Assembly (NCBI RefSeq): GCF_005405425.1 | Contig: NZ_BJEA01000008.1 | Location: 62,001 to 126,000 of the forward strand | Source of the DNA: Lactiplantibacillus modestisalitolerans | Lineage (GTDB): Bacteria > Bacillota > Bacilli > Lactobacillales > Lactobacillaceae | Direction: 5' to 3' | DNA: 64,000 nt | Shown: piece by piece, positions 1 to 7,879 of the stretch | How the letters are laid out: each line of letters opens with the position of its first letter | Position numbering within the stretch: the stretch's first letter is position 1 | Position numbers and translations under genes: made by a program | Notes under the pieces: model-generated | Seen by the model: only the letters and a program-made list of their open reading frames with translations | What the model was told of the DNA's origin: nothing | The model's database searches: none

Positions 1-682
1 TGGAACTGCTAGTTGACGCCGTTTTCGAATGCGATTTAGCCTTGCGACTAGATTGAACGGCGGCCGGTTTGACGGTTGTCGTTTGCTGCTTTTGATAGTA
101 GACAAACGCCCCCACCGCAAGCACCAAAATTACTAAAACGAGGCCGGCCACCAGCCGACTTTGTGGCTTTTTGGGCTGATGTTGCGCCGCCCGTAACGGT
201 GTTTTGGTCGGGCCACCCGGCTGTGGCCGGGTGGCCGTCTTACTGGTTTGCGGCCGATCCGCAGTTGATTTGGGTGCGGTTGACGACGTCGCCTGCCGCG
301 TTGGTTGCGTCTGACTCGTCGTGTCAGTTCGTGGCGGCACCTGACTAGCCGCTACCGGTGCTTCACTTGCGGCCGACTGGTCCCCACCAGCACTGCCGCC
401 TTCCCAAGTGGCTGCAGAACTAGTGGCATCAGTTGCCGTTGCCGATTCAGCGGCCGGCTCGGAAGTCGTCGCCGGGGGCGTTTGGGAGTCCGTTTGACCA
501 ATCGTAGTGGTTTCAAAATCATAACCACAGTTTTCACAAAACCGGTTATCCGCCGCGTTCACCGTCTGACAGCGCGGACACCGCTTACCGGCCGGACTTC
601 CCGCTAAGTCCGCCCCACAGTTCTCACAGAAACGGTTTTCAGCCGCATTCGGCTGGCCGCAACTCGAACAAATTTTCATCAT
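1..682 (-). CDS. Double zinc-ribbon, single-pass membrane protein (C-terminus cut by window edge)
   Basis: The frame is open from an ATG-ATG pair at 682/679 to the window edge, so the protein continues beyond position 1. The N-terminus has two CxxC-x10-CxxC zinc ribbons (about residues 5-22 and 35-52), each ending in the repeated phrase NRFCENCG. A Pro/Thr/Ser/Ala-rich linker of about 120 residues follows, then one hydrophobic segment at about 177-196 and a basic, Ser-rich stretch. An AAGGA lies 11 nt before the first ATG. Small zinc-ribbon proteins with one membrane segment are common in lactobacilli and most have no assigned function. I infer a cytoplasmic ribbon, a membrane anchor and an extracellular C-terminal domain that is not visible here. 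Confidence 0.8.
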   Translation of the reverse strand, partial: MMKICSSCGQPNAAENRFCENCGADLAGSPAGKRCPRCQTVNAADNRFCENCGYDFETTTIGQTDSQTPPATTSEPAAESATATDATSSAATWEGGSAGGDQSAASEAPVAASQVPPRTDTTSQTQPTRQATSSTAPKSTADRPQTSKTATRPQPGGPTKTPLRAAQHQPKKPQSRLVAGLVLVILVLAVGAFVYYQKQQTTTVKPAAVQSSRKAKSHSKTASTSSS

Positions 683-832
683 CTTTTTCACTATCCTTTT
701 TTCGGCGCAAAGTCAGTGTCCAAACTAACTCGCCCCGTTAGCAGCCCCGGCCGAACGCCCTGCATCAGGAGATGGCGCCTTAATTCCCCGTTAAAGCACC
801 CCCGACTTTCATCCGGCTGGGCTTTTCCCCGT

Positions 833-1099
833 TTATTTTAATTCGCGTAACACTTTATAAACCCACTTTTGTGAGTAACCGTAACGCCGCGAAAGTTCCC
901 ACTGATTTTGACCGTCAAATTCCGCTAGCACCCGCTTGGCCGCTAGTTCCCGGTCGTACAAGTGTACTGGCACGTTTAATTGCGTCCCTTTATATTGTTC
1001 ATAAATTTTAAGCATCGCCTCGGTACCCACTAATTCGCTTAGGCGCCGGTAAAATTGATGTAGCGTTGCAACCTCGATTTCTTGCGCATCGTGACCCAT
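833..1099 (-). CDS. Mor-family (phage middle-operon type) transcriptional regulator
   Basis: The frame extends to a GTG at 1162, but the ATG at 1099 sits 8 nt behind a perfect GGAGG and gives an 88-residue protein, so I choose it. The last 40 residues carry the Mor/C activator pattern: a short basic segment, AEFDG, then a helix-turn-helix reading ELSRRYGYSQKWVYKVLRE. The N-terminal half (LYxRLxELVG) fits the dimerisation region of the family. Mor proteins activate phage middle promoters; in lactobacilli stand-alone chromosomal copies occur with unknown targets. No phage genes are seen next to it. A weak hairpin downstream (about 786-825) may end the transcript. Confidence 0.7.
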   Translation of the reverse strand: MGHDAQEIEVATLHQFYRRLSELVGTEAMLKIYEQYKGTQLNVPVHLYDRELAAKRVLAEFDGQNQWELSRRYGYSQKWVYKVLRELK

Positions 1100-1214
1100 C
1101 TTCTCCACCTCCTCACTAGCGATTTTAAGCGTTTCGTAGGCTATTCGTAACTGCACTAACACCTGACTAACAGCGGGATATTCCGCCTGAACTTTAACCT
1201 TATAAATGACAAAA

Positions 1215-1236
1215 AGAAGACGCGGAAACGTCTTCT
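1215..1236 (-). terminator. Rho-independent terminator after the 1376-2041 lipoprotein gene
   Basis: An 8-bp perfect stem (AGAAGACG/CGTCTTCT) with a 6-nt loop. On the minus strand it is followed by TTTTTG. Confidence 0.7.
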
Positions 1237-1310
1237 CTGTTGAAAAAAATTAAGTTAAAAACGCAAGCCCATCAACAGCGGCGAGATTGTGATGATTGCG
1301 GTGCTTGGAA

Positions 1311-1326
1311 TGTTCCACGTGAAACA
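1311..1326. promoter_or_regulatory. parS site (ParB/Spo0J binding)
   Basis: The 16-mer TGTTCCACGTGAAACA matches the Bacillus parS consensus (TGTTNCACGTGAAACA) at every position. It lies between the lipoprotein stop and its terminator, about 54 kb from dnaA. ParB loaded here would help organise and segregate the origin region. Confidence 0.9.
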
Positions 1327-1375
1327 TTCCGTTTTAAGGTTGTGCTCGAGTGCGTAACTTTTTTATCCTCTTTTG

Positions 1376-2041
1376 TTAACGTTGAACAGTTGCCGAGGAA
1401 GGGCCATACATGCTTTGATCCGGTAATAAGCCAAAGCCACCATCCAAGCTTCCATACTGAGCCGTGATATCCACGGACCCGTCCGCATGTGGTGTCAATT
1501 TAAAAATATCAATTCCCTTTGCGCCCGGATAGGTTCGCATTTCAAAACCACCATTAGCCAATTCACGACTTCCCTCCGAGAAATCCCGCGCCGCTTCTTC
1601 ATTAAAATCAACGAAACCACCCTTTATGATAAGTTCTGCGGCTTCTTCCCAGTCGATTTGCTTAATTTTCGATTGTTGACTACTAGTCGAACTCACCGCT
1701 GAACTTGCTGATGAGCTTACCGTTGAACTAGTTGCTGTACTGCTGTCTGCATCAGTTTGAGTTGAATCTGTTAACGAACTGCTCTGACTACTAGTCACTG
1801 AAGATTCACTAGCAACCGTTGCTTTCGTACGATTGTCATGCGTTGCCTGATCTGCAGCCGCTACCGTTTTGGCATGTTTATGTGTTCGCTTAATCTTACT
1901 AGTTTTTTTGCGACTACTGGAACTAGTTGTCACCTTTGAAGTCGAAGTGCTTTTAGTCTTGTTCGCCGCAGGTTGTTGGCTACAAGCCGTTAACGTCAGT
2001 CCCATAATTGCTACGATACTAATGACAATCCCCTTTTTCAT
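1376..2041 (-). CDS. Ser/Thr-rich lipoprotein with a small C-terminal domain
   Basis: A lipoprotein signal peptide (MKKGIVIS...) ends in the lipobox LTAC with Cys20 as the lipidation site. Residues 21 to about 120 are almost only Ser, Thr, Ala, Lys and Gln, a flexible wall-spanning linker. The last 95 residues are a soluble domain (KIKQIDWEEAAELIIKGGFVD...) with a repeated aromatic/Gly pattern. I do not recognise a named family for it. Many lactobacilli encode surface lipoproteins of this layout next to unrelated genes. The gene is monocistronic: a strong ribosome site (GGAGGAAG) precedes the ATG and a terminator lies at 1215-1236. The function is unknown. Confidence 0.75.
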   Translation of the reverse strand: MKKGIVISIVAIMGLTLTACSQQPAANKTKSTSTSKVTTSSSSRKKTSKIKRTHKHAKTVAAADQATHDNRTKATVASESSVTSSQSSSLTDSTQTDADSSTATSSTVSSSASSAVSSTSSQQSKIKQIDWEEAAELIIKGGFVDFNEEAARDFSEGSRELANGGFEMRTYPGAKGIDIFKLTPHADGSVDITAQYGSLDGGFGLLPDQSMYGPSSATVQR

Positions 2042-2294
2042 GCTAGCTTCCTCCTAAATGAATTCAAATAGCCTTACTCAATATTAAGGTTTATTTTCGC
2101 AGATACCCCCGTCATAATTTGTCATTCACTTAATAATTAATATTTATCCTAAATATTTAGCCCCAATGCTTAGTAAGCAATCGAACCAAACTAAAATATA
2201 ATATTATTTTTCAATTATGAAACTCTTCTTATTTCCCGCCAAAACCGTTAAAGTGAAAGGAGTGAGCATTTATTCTAAAAAAGGGGCGTTTTTC

Positions 2295-3473
2295 GTGACT
2301 AAGTATCGTTTACAAGCGGCCGCCTTCGTACTGGTGTCGTTTATGCTGGGCTGCAACGAATTCATTGTGGTCGGAATTATCTCGGATATCTCGGGGTCCC
2401 TGAACGTGAAAGTTTCCACGGTCGGCTACCTGGTGACCATTTTTGCCACGGTTTATGCCATTAGTACCCCATTAATCACCATTTTAACCAATCGCTTTAA
2501 CCGCTACCATACGTTCATGGCCTTAATGATTATTTTCTTGATTGGTAATACCTTGACGGGCTTTGCAACTAGCTTTCCGATGATGGCTGCAGCCAGAATG
2601 ATTACGGCGGTGGTAGCGGGGACCATTGAGTCCCTAAGTATTGCAATTTGCAGTACCATCGCACCCCGCAATAAGCGCGCGATTTTGATTTCTTGGATTG
2701 CGGCGGGCTTCAGTATTGCGTCCGTGATCGGGGTGCCGATTGGAACGGCAATCAGTACCCACTTTGGTTGGCAGGATGCGTTTCATCTAATTTCATTATT
2801 AAGTTTAGTTACTTGCATTGTGCTGGGTATTTTGGTGCCCCGCAACTTGAAGCAGCAGCCGAGTGGGATTAAAGACCAACTCGTACTGCTGACTGACAAA
2901 CGGGTTTACTTGGGCGCAGCGCTAATTCTGTTTACGGCGGCGACGTCGTACGCGTACTATACGTACGTGCGGCCGTTGATTACAACCACGTTAGGCTTTA
3001 ATACGACCATGTTGAACTGGTTATTAATGATTATTGGTATCGTTAGCATTATCAGTAATCGACTATCGGGGACGTTGGCACAACACGATGGGCTAAAGCA
3101 GTTGCCTAAGTTTTACTTATTAGATATTATTCTACTGTGTTCGTTCCCGTTGGCGATGAGTCGGGCCTGGAGTGGCTATGGTCTGTTATTGCTTTTAACG
3201 TTGATTATCTTGATTGGGAGTGCGTCCATTCAAGTTCACTTTTTGGACGTGGCCGAGTCGGATTATCCGCAGGCAATTGCCTTGGCGTCGGCATTAAACG
3301 CGATCTTCTTTAATATCGGTATTTCGTTGGGCTCCGCAACGGCTTCGGGTGTGCTCCGGACGGCCGGTTTGACTAGTTTAGGTTGGGGCGGCGTGTTGTT
3401 CGCGGTAATTGCATTGAGTATTTCGGTGTGGTTGAACCAAACGAATGCCCGCTATGCAAATAAAATTGACTAA
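2295..3473 (+). CDS. MFS transporter, DHA1-type drug or sugar efflux permease
   Basis: The open frame begins at an ATG at 2217, but that ATG has no ribosome site and the extra 26 residues are basic and unlike an MFS N-terminus. The GTG at 2295 follows AAAAAAGGGG by 8 nt and starts directly before the first membrane helix, giving 392 residues. About twelve hydrophobic helices are visible. The loop between helices 2 and 3 (TNRFNRYH) is a variant of the MFS motif A region, and the first helix LGCNEFIVVGIISDI is typical of the AraJ-like DHA1 group. The substrate cannot be read from sequence. It stands alone, followed by a terminator at 3489-3538. Confidence 0.75.
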   Translation: MTKYRLQAAAFVLVSFMLGCNEFIVVGIISDISGSLNVKVSTVGYLVTIFATVYAISTPLITILTNRFNRYHTFMALMIIFLIGNTLTGFATSFPMMAAARMITAVVAGTIESLSIAICSTIAPRNKRAILISWIAAGFSIASVIGVPIGTAISTHFGWQDAFHLISLLSLVTCIVLGILVPRNLKQQPSGIKDQLVLLTDKRVYLGAALILFTAATSYAYYTYVRPLITTTLGFNTTMLNWLLMIIGIVSIISNRLSGTLAQHDGLKQLPKFYLLDIILLCSFPLAMSRAWSGYGLLLLLTLIILIGSASIQVHFLDVAESDYPQAIALASALNAIFFNIGISLGSATASGVLRTAGLTSLGWGGVLFAVIALSISVWLNQTNARYANKID

Positions 3474-3488
3474 TTATGGGACTATTTG

Positions 3489-3538
3489 AAAAAGCGTCTG
3501 AATGCGTACACAAATCGTGCGCAATTCAGACGCTTTTC
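3489..3538. terminator. Terminator after the MFS gene
   Basis: A long hairpin: AAAAGCGTCTGAAT pairs with ATTCAGACGCTTTT around a loop of about 20 nt that can pair further. The A/T runs on both sides could let it act in both directions, though the next minus-strand gene ends pointing at it from 3554. Confidence 0.75.
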
Positions 3539-3553
3539 ATATCCAATCTAAAT

Positions 3554-3856
3554 TTATTTTCTTAAATTACTATTTTTATAAAATAAATATGTGATGCCAA
3601 TCATAAATAAAATGAAAAAGATGGTAATGAAAATCCAGAATGAATCTGGAAGGTTAGGAACAAGATAGACCAGTAGTAAGGCGATTGCAGCGCCATACAT
3701 AATAATGCCAACATACCGCCCAGCTAGCTTTGATTGCTGATTATACGGTTTTCTGGCGTTATTATTTCCTGCAATTAGAAAAAGCAGTTTCCCCTTTCTT
3801 AACGCTAAACCAAATAGTAAAAATATCAGGGCACCCAACAATTGTAAAATTTGCAT
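3554..3856 (-). CDS. DUF3784-type small membrane protein
   Basis: About 100 residues with three hydrophobic stretches (residues 2-20, 47-66, 73-92). The segment between the first two (GKLLFLIAGNNN...LAGRYVG) matches the DUF3784 pattern G-K-x-x-x-L-I-A-G-x-N followed by a conserved charged stretch leading into helix 2. The start is one of two adjacent ATGs; the second (3856) is better spaced from AGGAGG. Its function is unknown. It is the first gene of the AT-rich stretch that runs to rlmH, and shares that stretch's base composition rather than that of the MFS gene to its left. Confidence 0.65.
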   Translation of the reverse strand: MQILQLLGALIFLLFGLALRKGKLLFLIAGNNNARKPYNQQSKLAGRYVGIIMYGAAIALLLVYLVPNLPDSFWIFITIFFILFMIGITYLFYKNSNLRK

Positions 3857-4116
3857 CATGTCCTCCTAATTTGGAAATTATGCAATTTAAATAGGTCTGA
3901 ATAAATTTAACTTTAAGATTTTGATTATAATATCGATTATCAGAAACTTCCTTTAATCTATTAACATCTATAACAATCGCTATCTGAGTGTTTGCAAATT
4001 TAGTCTGTGTTGCTTATTAAAAGTCTTCATTCGTTAGGATGTTTTAAGATTCGTAATCAAACTAACTTTTTAATTAACATATATCTATATCGTGACATAC
4101 AGCAATTTCTCCCAGT

Positions 4117-5925
4117 TTAAAAGCTTTTCACTTCACTATCGCGTTTTAATACCAAGCAACTCGGATAAAGAGCGTCCATTTCTGGATCATTTTCAGACGA
4201 TGCCAAATTTGTTAAAAATTCCTGTGCCAGTTGCTCATAACTACTATCCTTTTTTAAGTAATTAGTTATGGTTACACCTGGTGCACTCTTTTTTCGCCGA
4301 TCATATCCCACTTGAATAACATGAACAATTTTTAGTATTGCAAACTTCAACTTCTTGTCAAAATCATCAGTCACGTTCTGCATAAATGATCCATAAATGT
4401 AATCCTTTTCTTTTACTTGCGGCCATGATTGAGCATCCTCATTTACATATCGGTAAGCTACCCCTAACAAAGCCATAATAGCGAATTTCCCATTACCAAA
4501 AATCGCTGCACTATCTTGAGTCATTGCCTTACCTTCTCGCAATAAGTTTCCTTGAATTTCATCTACCTTAAAATATAACATAACTAAATCTCGTAAAAAT
4601 TCTATTTTATTGGGATCTTGATCATAATTAGGATTTAAAAAAATAGTTTTATAATGTGATTCAAAAAGTGAACGAACACTACTTCTAGCTGTTCCAGGTG
4701 CTTGATTAACAAACGAATAAATTAGTTTTGCCATATCTTCAATTTTAATTAAATCATATTTATTTGTTGCGTTGACTCCCTGTTTAATCTTTAAGAAAAT
4801 ATTATATGGCTTAAGCACATGCTGTAGAGCTCTTAATTCACGAGTATTAGCTTTTAAATCCTGTGGGCGAATTTGCTTTTGCGAATTTGTGGCCTCAGAA
4901 ACACCTGAAAAGAAGTTATCCTGTTGATCGCCTTCCAATTCAAATGCAGGTGCAATTACCTTTACCGGCACAGCAAAATCTGTTTCTTTGTAATTACGAG
5001 CAATAAGAGTAGTAGTTTGTGCACCATTTACTACAGAAAAGTCTTGCAAATGAATTACATTTCCATCTATTTGGTAATCAGAGGTTGCAATAGTTAATCC
5101 ATTGTTTAAAAACCAAAACTCAGTTGGATCCCTCTGTATCGTATTAATGATACCTTTATCAATACTATTTCTTTTAATATATTTACGGACATTTAGATCA
5201 AACAATCCTCTATTTTCATATAAGTCATAAAGTTTTTTTATGGAACTAGCTTTAGCACTTACAAAAATCCCCTTTTTACTATTAGAACTATATTCCATAC
5301 TTCTACCCGATTGATTGACCACATTAATTAATTCCAACTTACCATTATCAACCCTTTGAATACCGTTTTTAATGGTATAAATCTTTTGACTTAAATCTAA
5401 ACCGTTAACAATGTTAAAATCTACACTATTTTTAAACCGTTTAGTCGACCCAACATTCTTTAAGGCCCTTTCTTTATCAAAAGTTGATGTAGTTACCAAC
5501 GTAATTTCGTATGTAACATCTTCATTAATTCCATCATTCAAGCTACGAAACTTATCTTTAACAATCTGAGATAAATTTGAAAAGTCATGATTTTGTAGCT
5601 TCTCAACAGTGCGCAAGATTTTTTGAATTTCAGCAGTAGCACTATTTACATCAATATTATTCGAGTATTTAGTTTGTAAAATTCCTAATACTGATAGTTT
5701 GTCATTGTAGTAAAGCATATCAATTCCACCATCATTACTCCCGTTCACAAAATAATTTCTATATTCTGTTATTAAATCAATATCCTTAAGGTACCCTCTT
5801 TCATTAATAACGTAATTGTATGCCATTAAAGTGAACCAATCTACATCATTCTTAGGCTTCGTATCAGCTGGAAAGTCTTTCAATAACAATTTCATTTCGT
5901 CGATTGCATGTTCAATTTCATTCAT
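4117..5925 (-). CDS. AIPR (abortive phage infection) family protein with nuclease-like N-terminus
   Basis: 602 residues. The middle carries the AIPR hallmark: a run containing DPTEFWFLNNGLTIA followed by SVVNGAQTTT, about residues 270-310. AIPR proteins were first linked to lactococcal abortive infection, and relatives sit in restriction/defence loci. The N-terminus also has GGID69 followed 13 residues later by LQTK86 (Gln84-x-Lys86), the spacing and chemistry of Mrr-like PD-(D/E)xK nucleases in which Gln replaces the acidic residue. I infer a nucleic-acid-cutting phage-defence protein. A GGAAG site precedes the ATG by 8 nt. Codon use is strongly AT-rich compared with the flanking core genes, a sign of transfer. 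No partner gene overlaps it. Confidence 0.75.
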   Translation of the reverse strand: MNEIEHAIDEMKLLLKDFPADTKPKNDVDWFTLMAYNYVINERGYLKDIDLITEYRNYFVNGSNDGGIDMLYYNDKLSVLGILQTKYSNNIDVNSATAEIQKILRTVEKLQNHDFSNLSQIVKDKFRSLNDGINEDVTYEITLVTTSTFDKERALKNVGSTKRFKNSVDFNIVNGLDLSQKIYTIKNGIQRVDNGKLELINVVNQSGRSMEYSSNSKKGIFVSAKASSIKKLYDLYENRGLFDLNVRKYIKRNSIDKGIINTIQRDPTEFWFLNNGLTIATSDYQIDGNVIHLQDFSVVNGAQTTTLIARNYKETDFAVPVKVIAPAFELEGDQQDNFFSGVSEATNSQKQIRPQDLKANTRELRALQHVLKPYNIFLKIKQGVNATNKYDLIKIEDMAKLIYSFVNQAPGTARSSVRSLFESHYKTIFLNPNYDQDPNKIEFLRDLVMLYFKVDEIQGNLLREGKAMTQDSAAIFGNGKFAIMALLGVAYRYVNEDAQSWPQVKEKDYIYGSFMQNVTDDFDKKLKFAILKIVHVIQVGYDRRKKSAPGVTITNYLKKDSSYEQLAQEFLTNLASSENDPEMDALYPSCLVLKRDSEVKSF

Positions 5926-6423
5926 TTTACTAACTTCCTTCCAGTATTATGTAATTCACATATCATAATATAATTACAGCCTTTAAATCTACCCTACTGT
6001 ATTTAGTATAAAAGCGTTTTCTTTTCACTGTAAACTGACTATAAATAAATACACTAATCTTGTATCTATAATTTATTAATTGAAAAACATTCACACTTCA
6101 AGTAGGCATCTTAAGTTAATTTCATCACTTATGGTTCGATTATCCGCATCATCAGCAGGCACCAGCGTTGATATATTGAGTCTTTTCACTTTTCAAGTAT
6201 AGTATATACAAGTAATAATTACTTTTAATTCGCGTGGAATACCCAACCATTTTCTCACTCAATATCAACAATTAATTAAAACCTGTCATTTATTCTTAAA
6301 TAATCGTAATTTTGATAATCAGACTAATTATATAGACTAGTAAAAAAATATACCGATTATCTTTGAAGCCCCAATGGCATATTTTTCATTAATATTCATT
6401 TAAGTTGATTAGGATCCTCATTT
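5926..6423. other. AT-rich intergenic region between AIPR and lipoprotein genes
   Basis: About 500 nt of very AT-rich sequence. It holds the AIPR promoter and a cre-like site near 6005-6034. Beyond that I see no open frame with a ribosome site, no RNA gene and no clear hairpin terminator. Confidence 0.5.
6005..6034 (-). promoter_or_regulatory. Probable promoter of the AIPR gene with overlapping cre-like site
   Basis: On the minus strand, TTTACA and TATACT are separated by 18 nt, about 80 nt before the AIPR start. The near-palindrome ATAAAAGCGTTTTCT (6008-6022) overlaps the spacer and -10. It fits the degenerate CcpA cre consensus WTGNAANCGNWNNCW with one mismatch (A for G). Carbon-catabolite control is only a suggestion. 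Confidence 0.4.
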
Positions 6424-7476
6424 TTATTGCTTCAAGTTTGGATGGCTCTGTACTAATGTACCTGCTGTACGAGCAATATCTGAATTTGACATAAAGCCTT
6501 CTTCAGCCGCATTGATAATCTCATCATCAGGAATCGCAGCTAACCCAGATTTTGAAAGATTTTGATTATTAGCTAAAACTGTTCTAATCTGATCTGCGCG
6601 ATCTTTATTCGTATATGTGCTGGCATCAACTGACTCATCCGAATTGTCTGATGAACTATTCTTGATGTTAGGGTATTGCTGAGCAATCATGTTAGCAATT
6701 GTACCAGAATCACCACCTGAATCTTTCGCCTTCTTAATTATAGCTACAATGACTGAATTAGGTACTTGTTCTAACGCAGCACTATCCCATTTACCAGGCT
6801 CTGATTGTACAATATTCTGGCGCATTTGAGCTGCTTCTTTCCTATCCGCTGTATTTACTTTGGTATCTGCTAACGAACTACTAGTTGAAGCCACTGAACT
6901 GCTAGAACCACCGTCCTGAGCAGACTGATTGATCAATTTATTTACTTTGGGCTTTAATTTACTTAAATAGGGCTTCTTATCCCACTTAATGTTTTTACAT
7001 TGCTTCAAAACATCACTTGAGTAGTTGCCATTTGTAACTTTTAACTGATCCGTGACTTCTTTATCCAGTTTTTTATACTCAGCTAAATCAGCCTTAACGG
7101 TCATCTGCAAATCAGCCAATTTATTATCCAGGCTCTTAGCACCATTTTTAATTTTTATGCTATCTGTAATGATTGTCATTGCCTTTTGAACTTTCCCAAC
7201 TTTAAGTTGAGAATTCGTATCAACGTAGGCTTGTACCTGATTTCGATAAGTTTTAGCGTTAGCATCCTCAGGCTTCTGCGTCAAAGCATTGTCGAAGTAC
7301 GCTAACGCCTTGTCCATCTCGTTCTCAGCAACTGCGTCCAATCCTTTACTGATTGAGTTATGATATCCTGAAGACGTATCACTATTCGTCACATTTTTAT
7401 TACCGCATGCTACTAATACAACTACTAATAAGCCTAGTATTCCTACCAGACTTACAACTCTCATTATTTTTTTCAT
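6424..7476 (-). CDS. Lipoprotein with TPR-like repeat and duplicated C-terminal domain
   Basis: 350 residues. The signal peptide ends in the lipobox LVAC (Cys24). Residues 40-75 (GLDAVAENEMDKALAYFDNALTQKPEDANAK) fit a tetratricopeptide repeat. A helical stretch and a Ser-rich linker follow. The C-terminus holds two related 60-residue units, one starting RKEAAQMRQNI and one RADQIRTVL. Each then has a V/IP(N/D) turn, a short helix, and an ending like (Q/S)(Y/H)PN(I/L)K. Signal-peptide lipoproteins with TPRs bind partner proteins at the outer membrane face. The role here is unknown. The gene lies between two likely defence genes but has its own promoter, so linkage may be positional only. Confidence 0.65.
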   Translation of the reverse strand: MKKIMRVVSLVGILGLLVVVLVACGNKNVTNSDTSSGYHNSISKGLDAVAENEMDKALAYFDNALTQKPEDANAKTYRNQVQAYVDTNSQLKVGKVQKAMTIITDSIKIKNGAKSLDNKLADLQMTVKADLAEYKKLDKEVTDQLKVTNGNYSSDVLKQCKNIKWDKKPYLSKLKPKVNKLINQSAQDGGSSSSVASTSSSLADTKVNTADRKEAAQMRQNIVQSEPGKWDSAALEQVPNSVIVAIIKKAKDSGGDSGTIANMIAQQYPNIKNSSSDNSDESVDASTYTNKDRADQIRTVLANNQNLSKSGLAAIPDDEIINAAEEGFMSNSDIARTAGTLVQSHPNLKQ

Positions 7477-7500
7477 TACCCCTAATCCCCTTTTAATTTA

Positions 7501-7561
7501 ATTAAGCGTTTACATTACGTATACGCTTTAAATTGTACTTCAAAAACTAACACTGTTTCAA
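7501..7561 (-). promoter_or_regulatory. Probable promoter and cre-like site of the 6424-7476 lipoprotein gene
   Basis: On the minus strand, TTGAAA (7556-7561) and TACAAT (7532-7537) are 18 nt apart. Just downstream, ATGTAAACGCTTAAT (7501-7515) fits the degenerate cre consensus with one mismatch, so CcpA might block this promoter. Read by eye only. Confidence 0.4.
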
Positions 7562-7624
7562 TTGAACTAATCCTTACGAACATCTTTTACACCGTTATGA
7601 ATATTCTTCCCGAACGTAATCAAG

Positions 7625-7685
7625 TAAACGATACTCGATTATTTAAATTACTGACTTCTCACACCACCGTACATACGCTTCATTT
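7625..7685 (-). mobile_element. Possible 3' remnant of a group II intron
   Basis: On the minus strand, GTATGTACGGTGGTGTGAGA followed by an AT-rich tail resembles the domain V-VI end of bacterial group II introns (a xGTACGGTxxTGTGAGAGG motif). The 5' half of domain V and any reverse transcriptase frame are absent, so at most this is a fragment. Confidence 0.3.
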
Positions 7686-7879
7686 ATGACTTTGTGTCAA
7701 CTAGTATTGATTTTTATGGGATTCCAATTCACTTGAAAGTTGGGAACTTTTTTAACGACTAATTTATAATTGAAGTGCAACGCATAATAATTGAATAAAA
7801 AGACTCATAGTAAATGAGCTCCAAGATTAGAAACAAAAATTCAATATTGGGGGTTCGATTTAGAATACAGGATGATTTT

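Larger units (their letters stand above)
7477..7879. other. AT-rich intergenic region with a possible intron remnant
   Basis: Holds the promoter of the lipoprotein gene (7501-7561) and a stretch at 7625-7685 that resembles the 3' end of a group II intron. The rest shows no supported gene. Confidence 0.4.

Noticed and set aside
305-607. Plus-strand frame of 100 residues
   Set aside because: It is antisense to the zinc-ribbon protein, which has clear CxxC motifs and a membrane segment.
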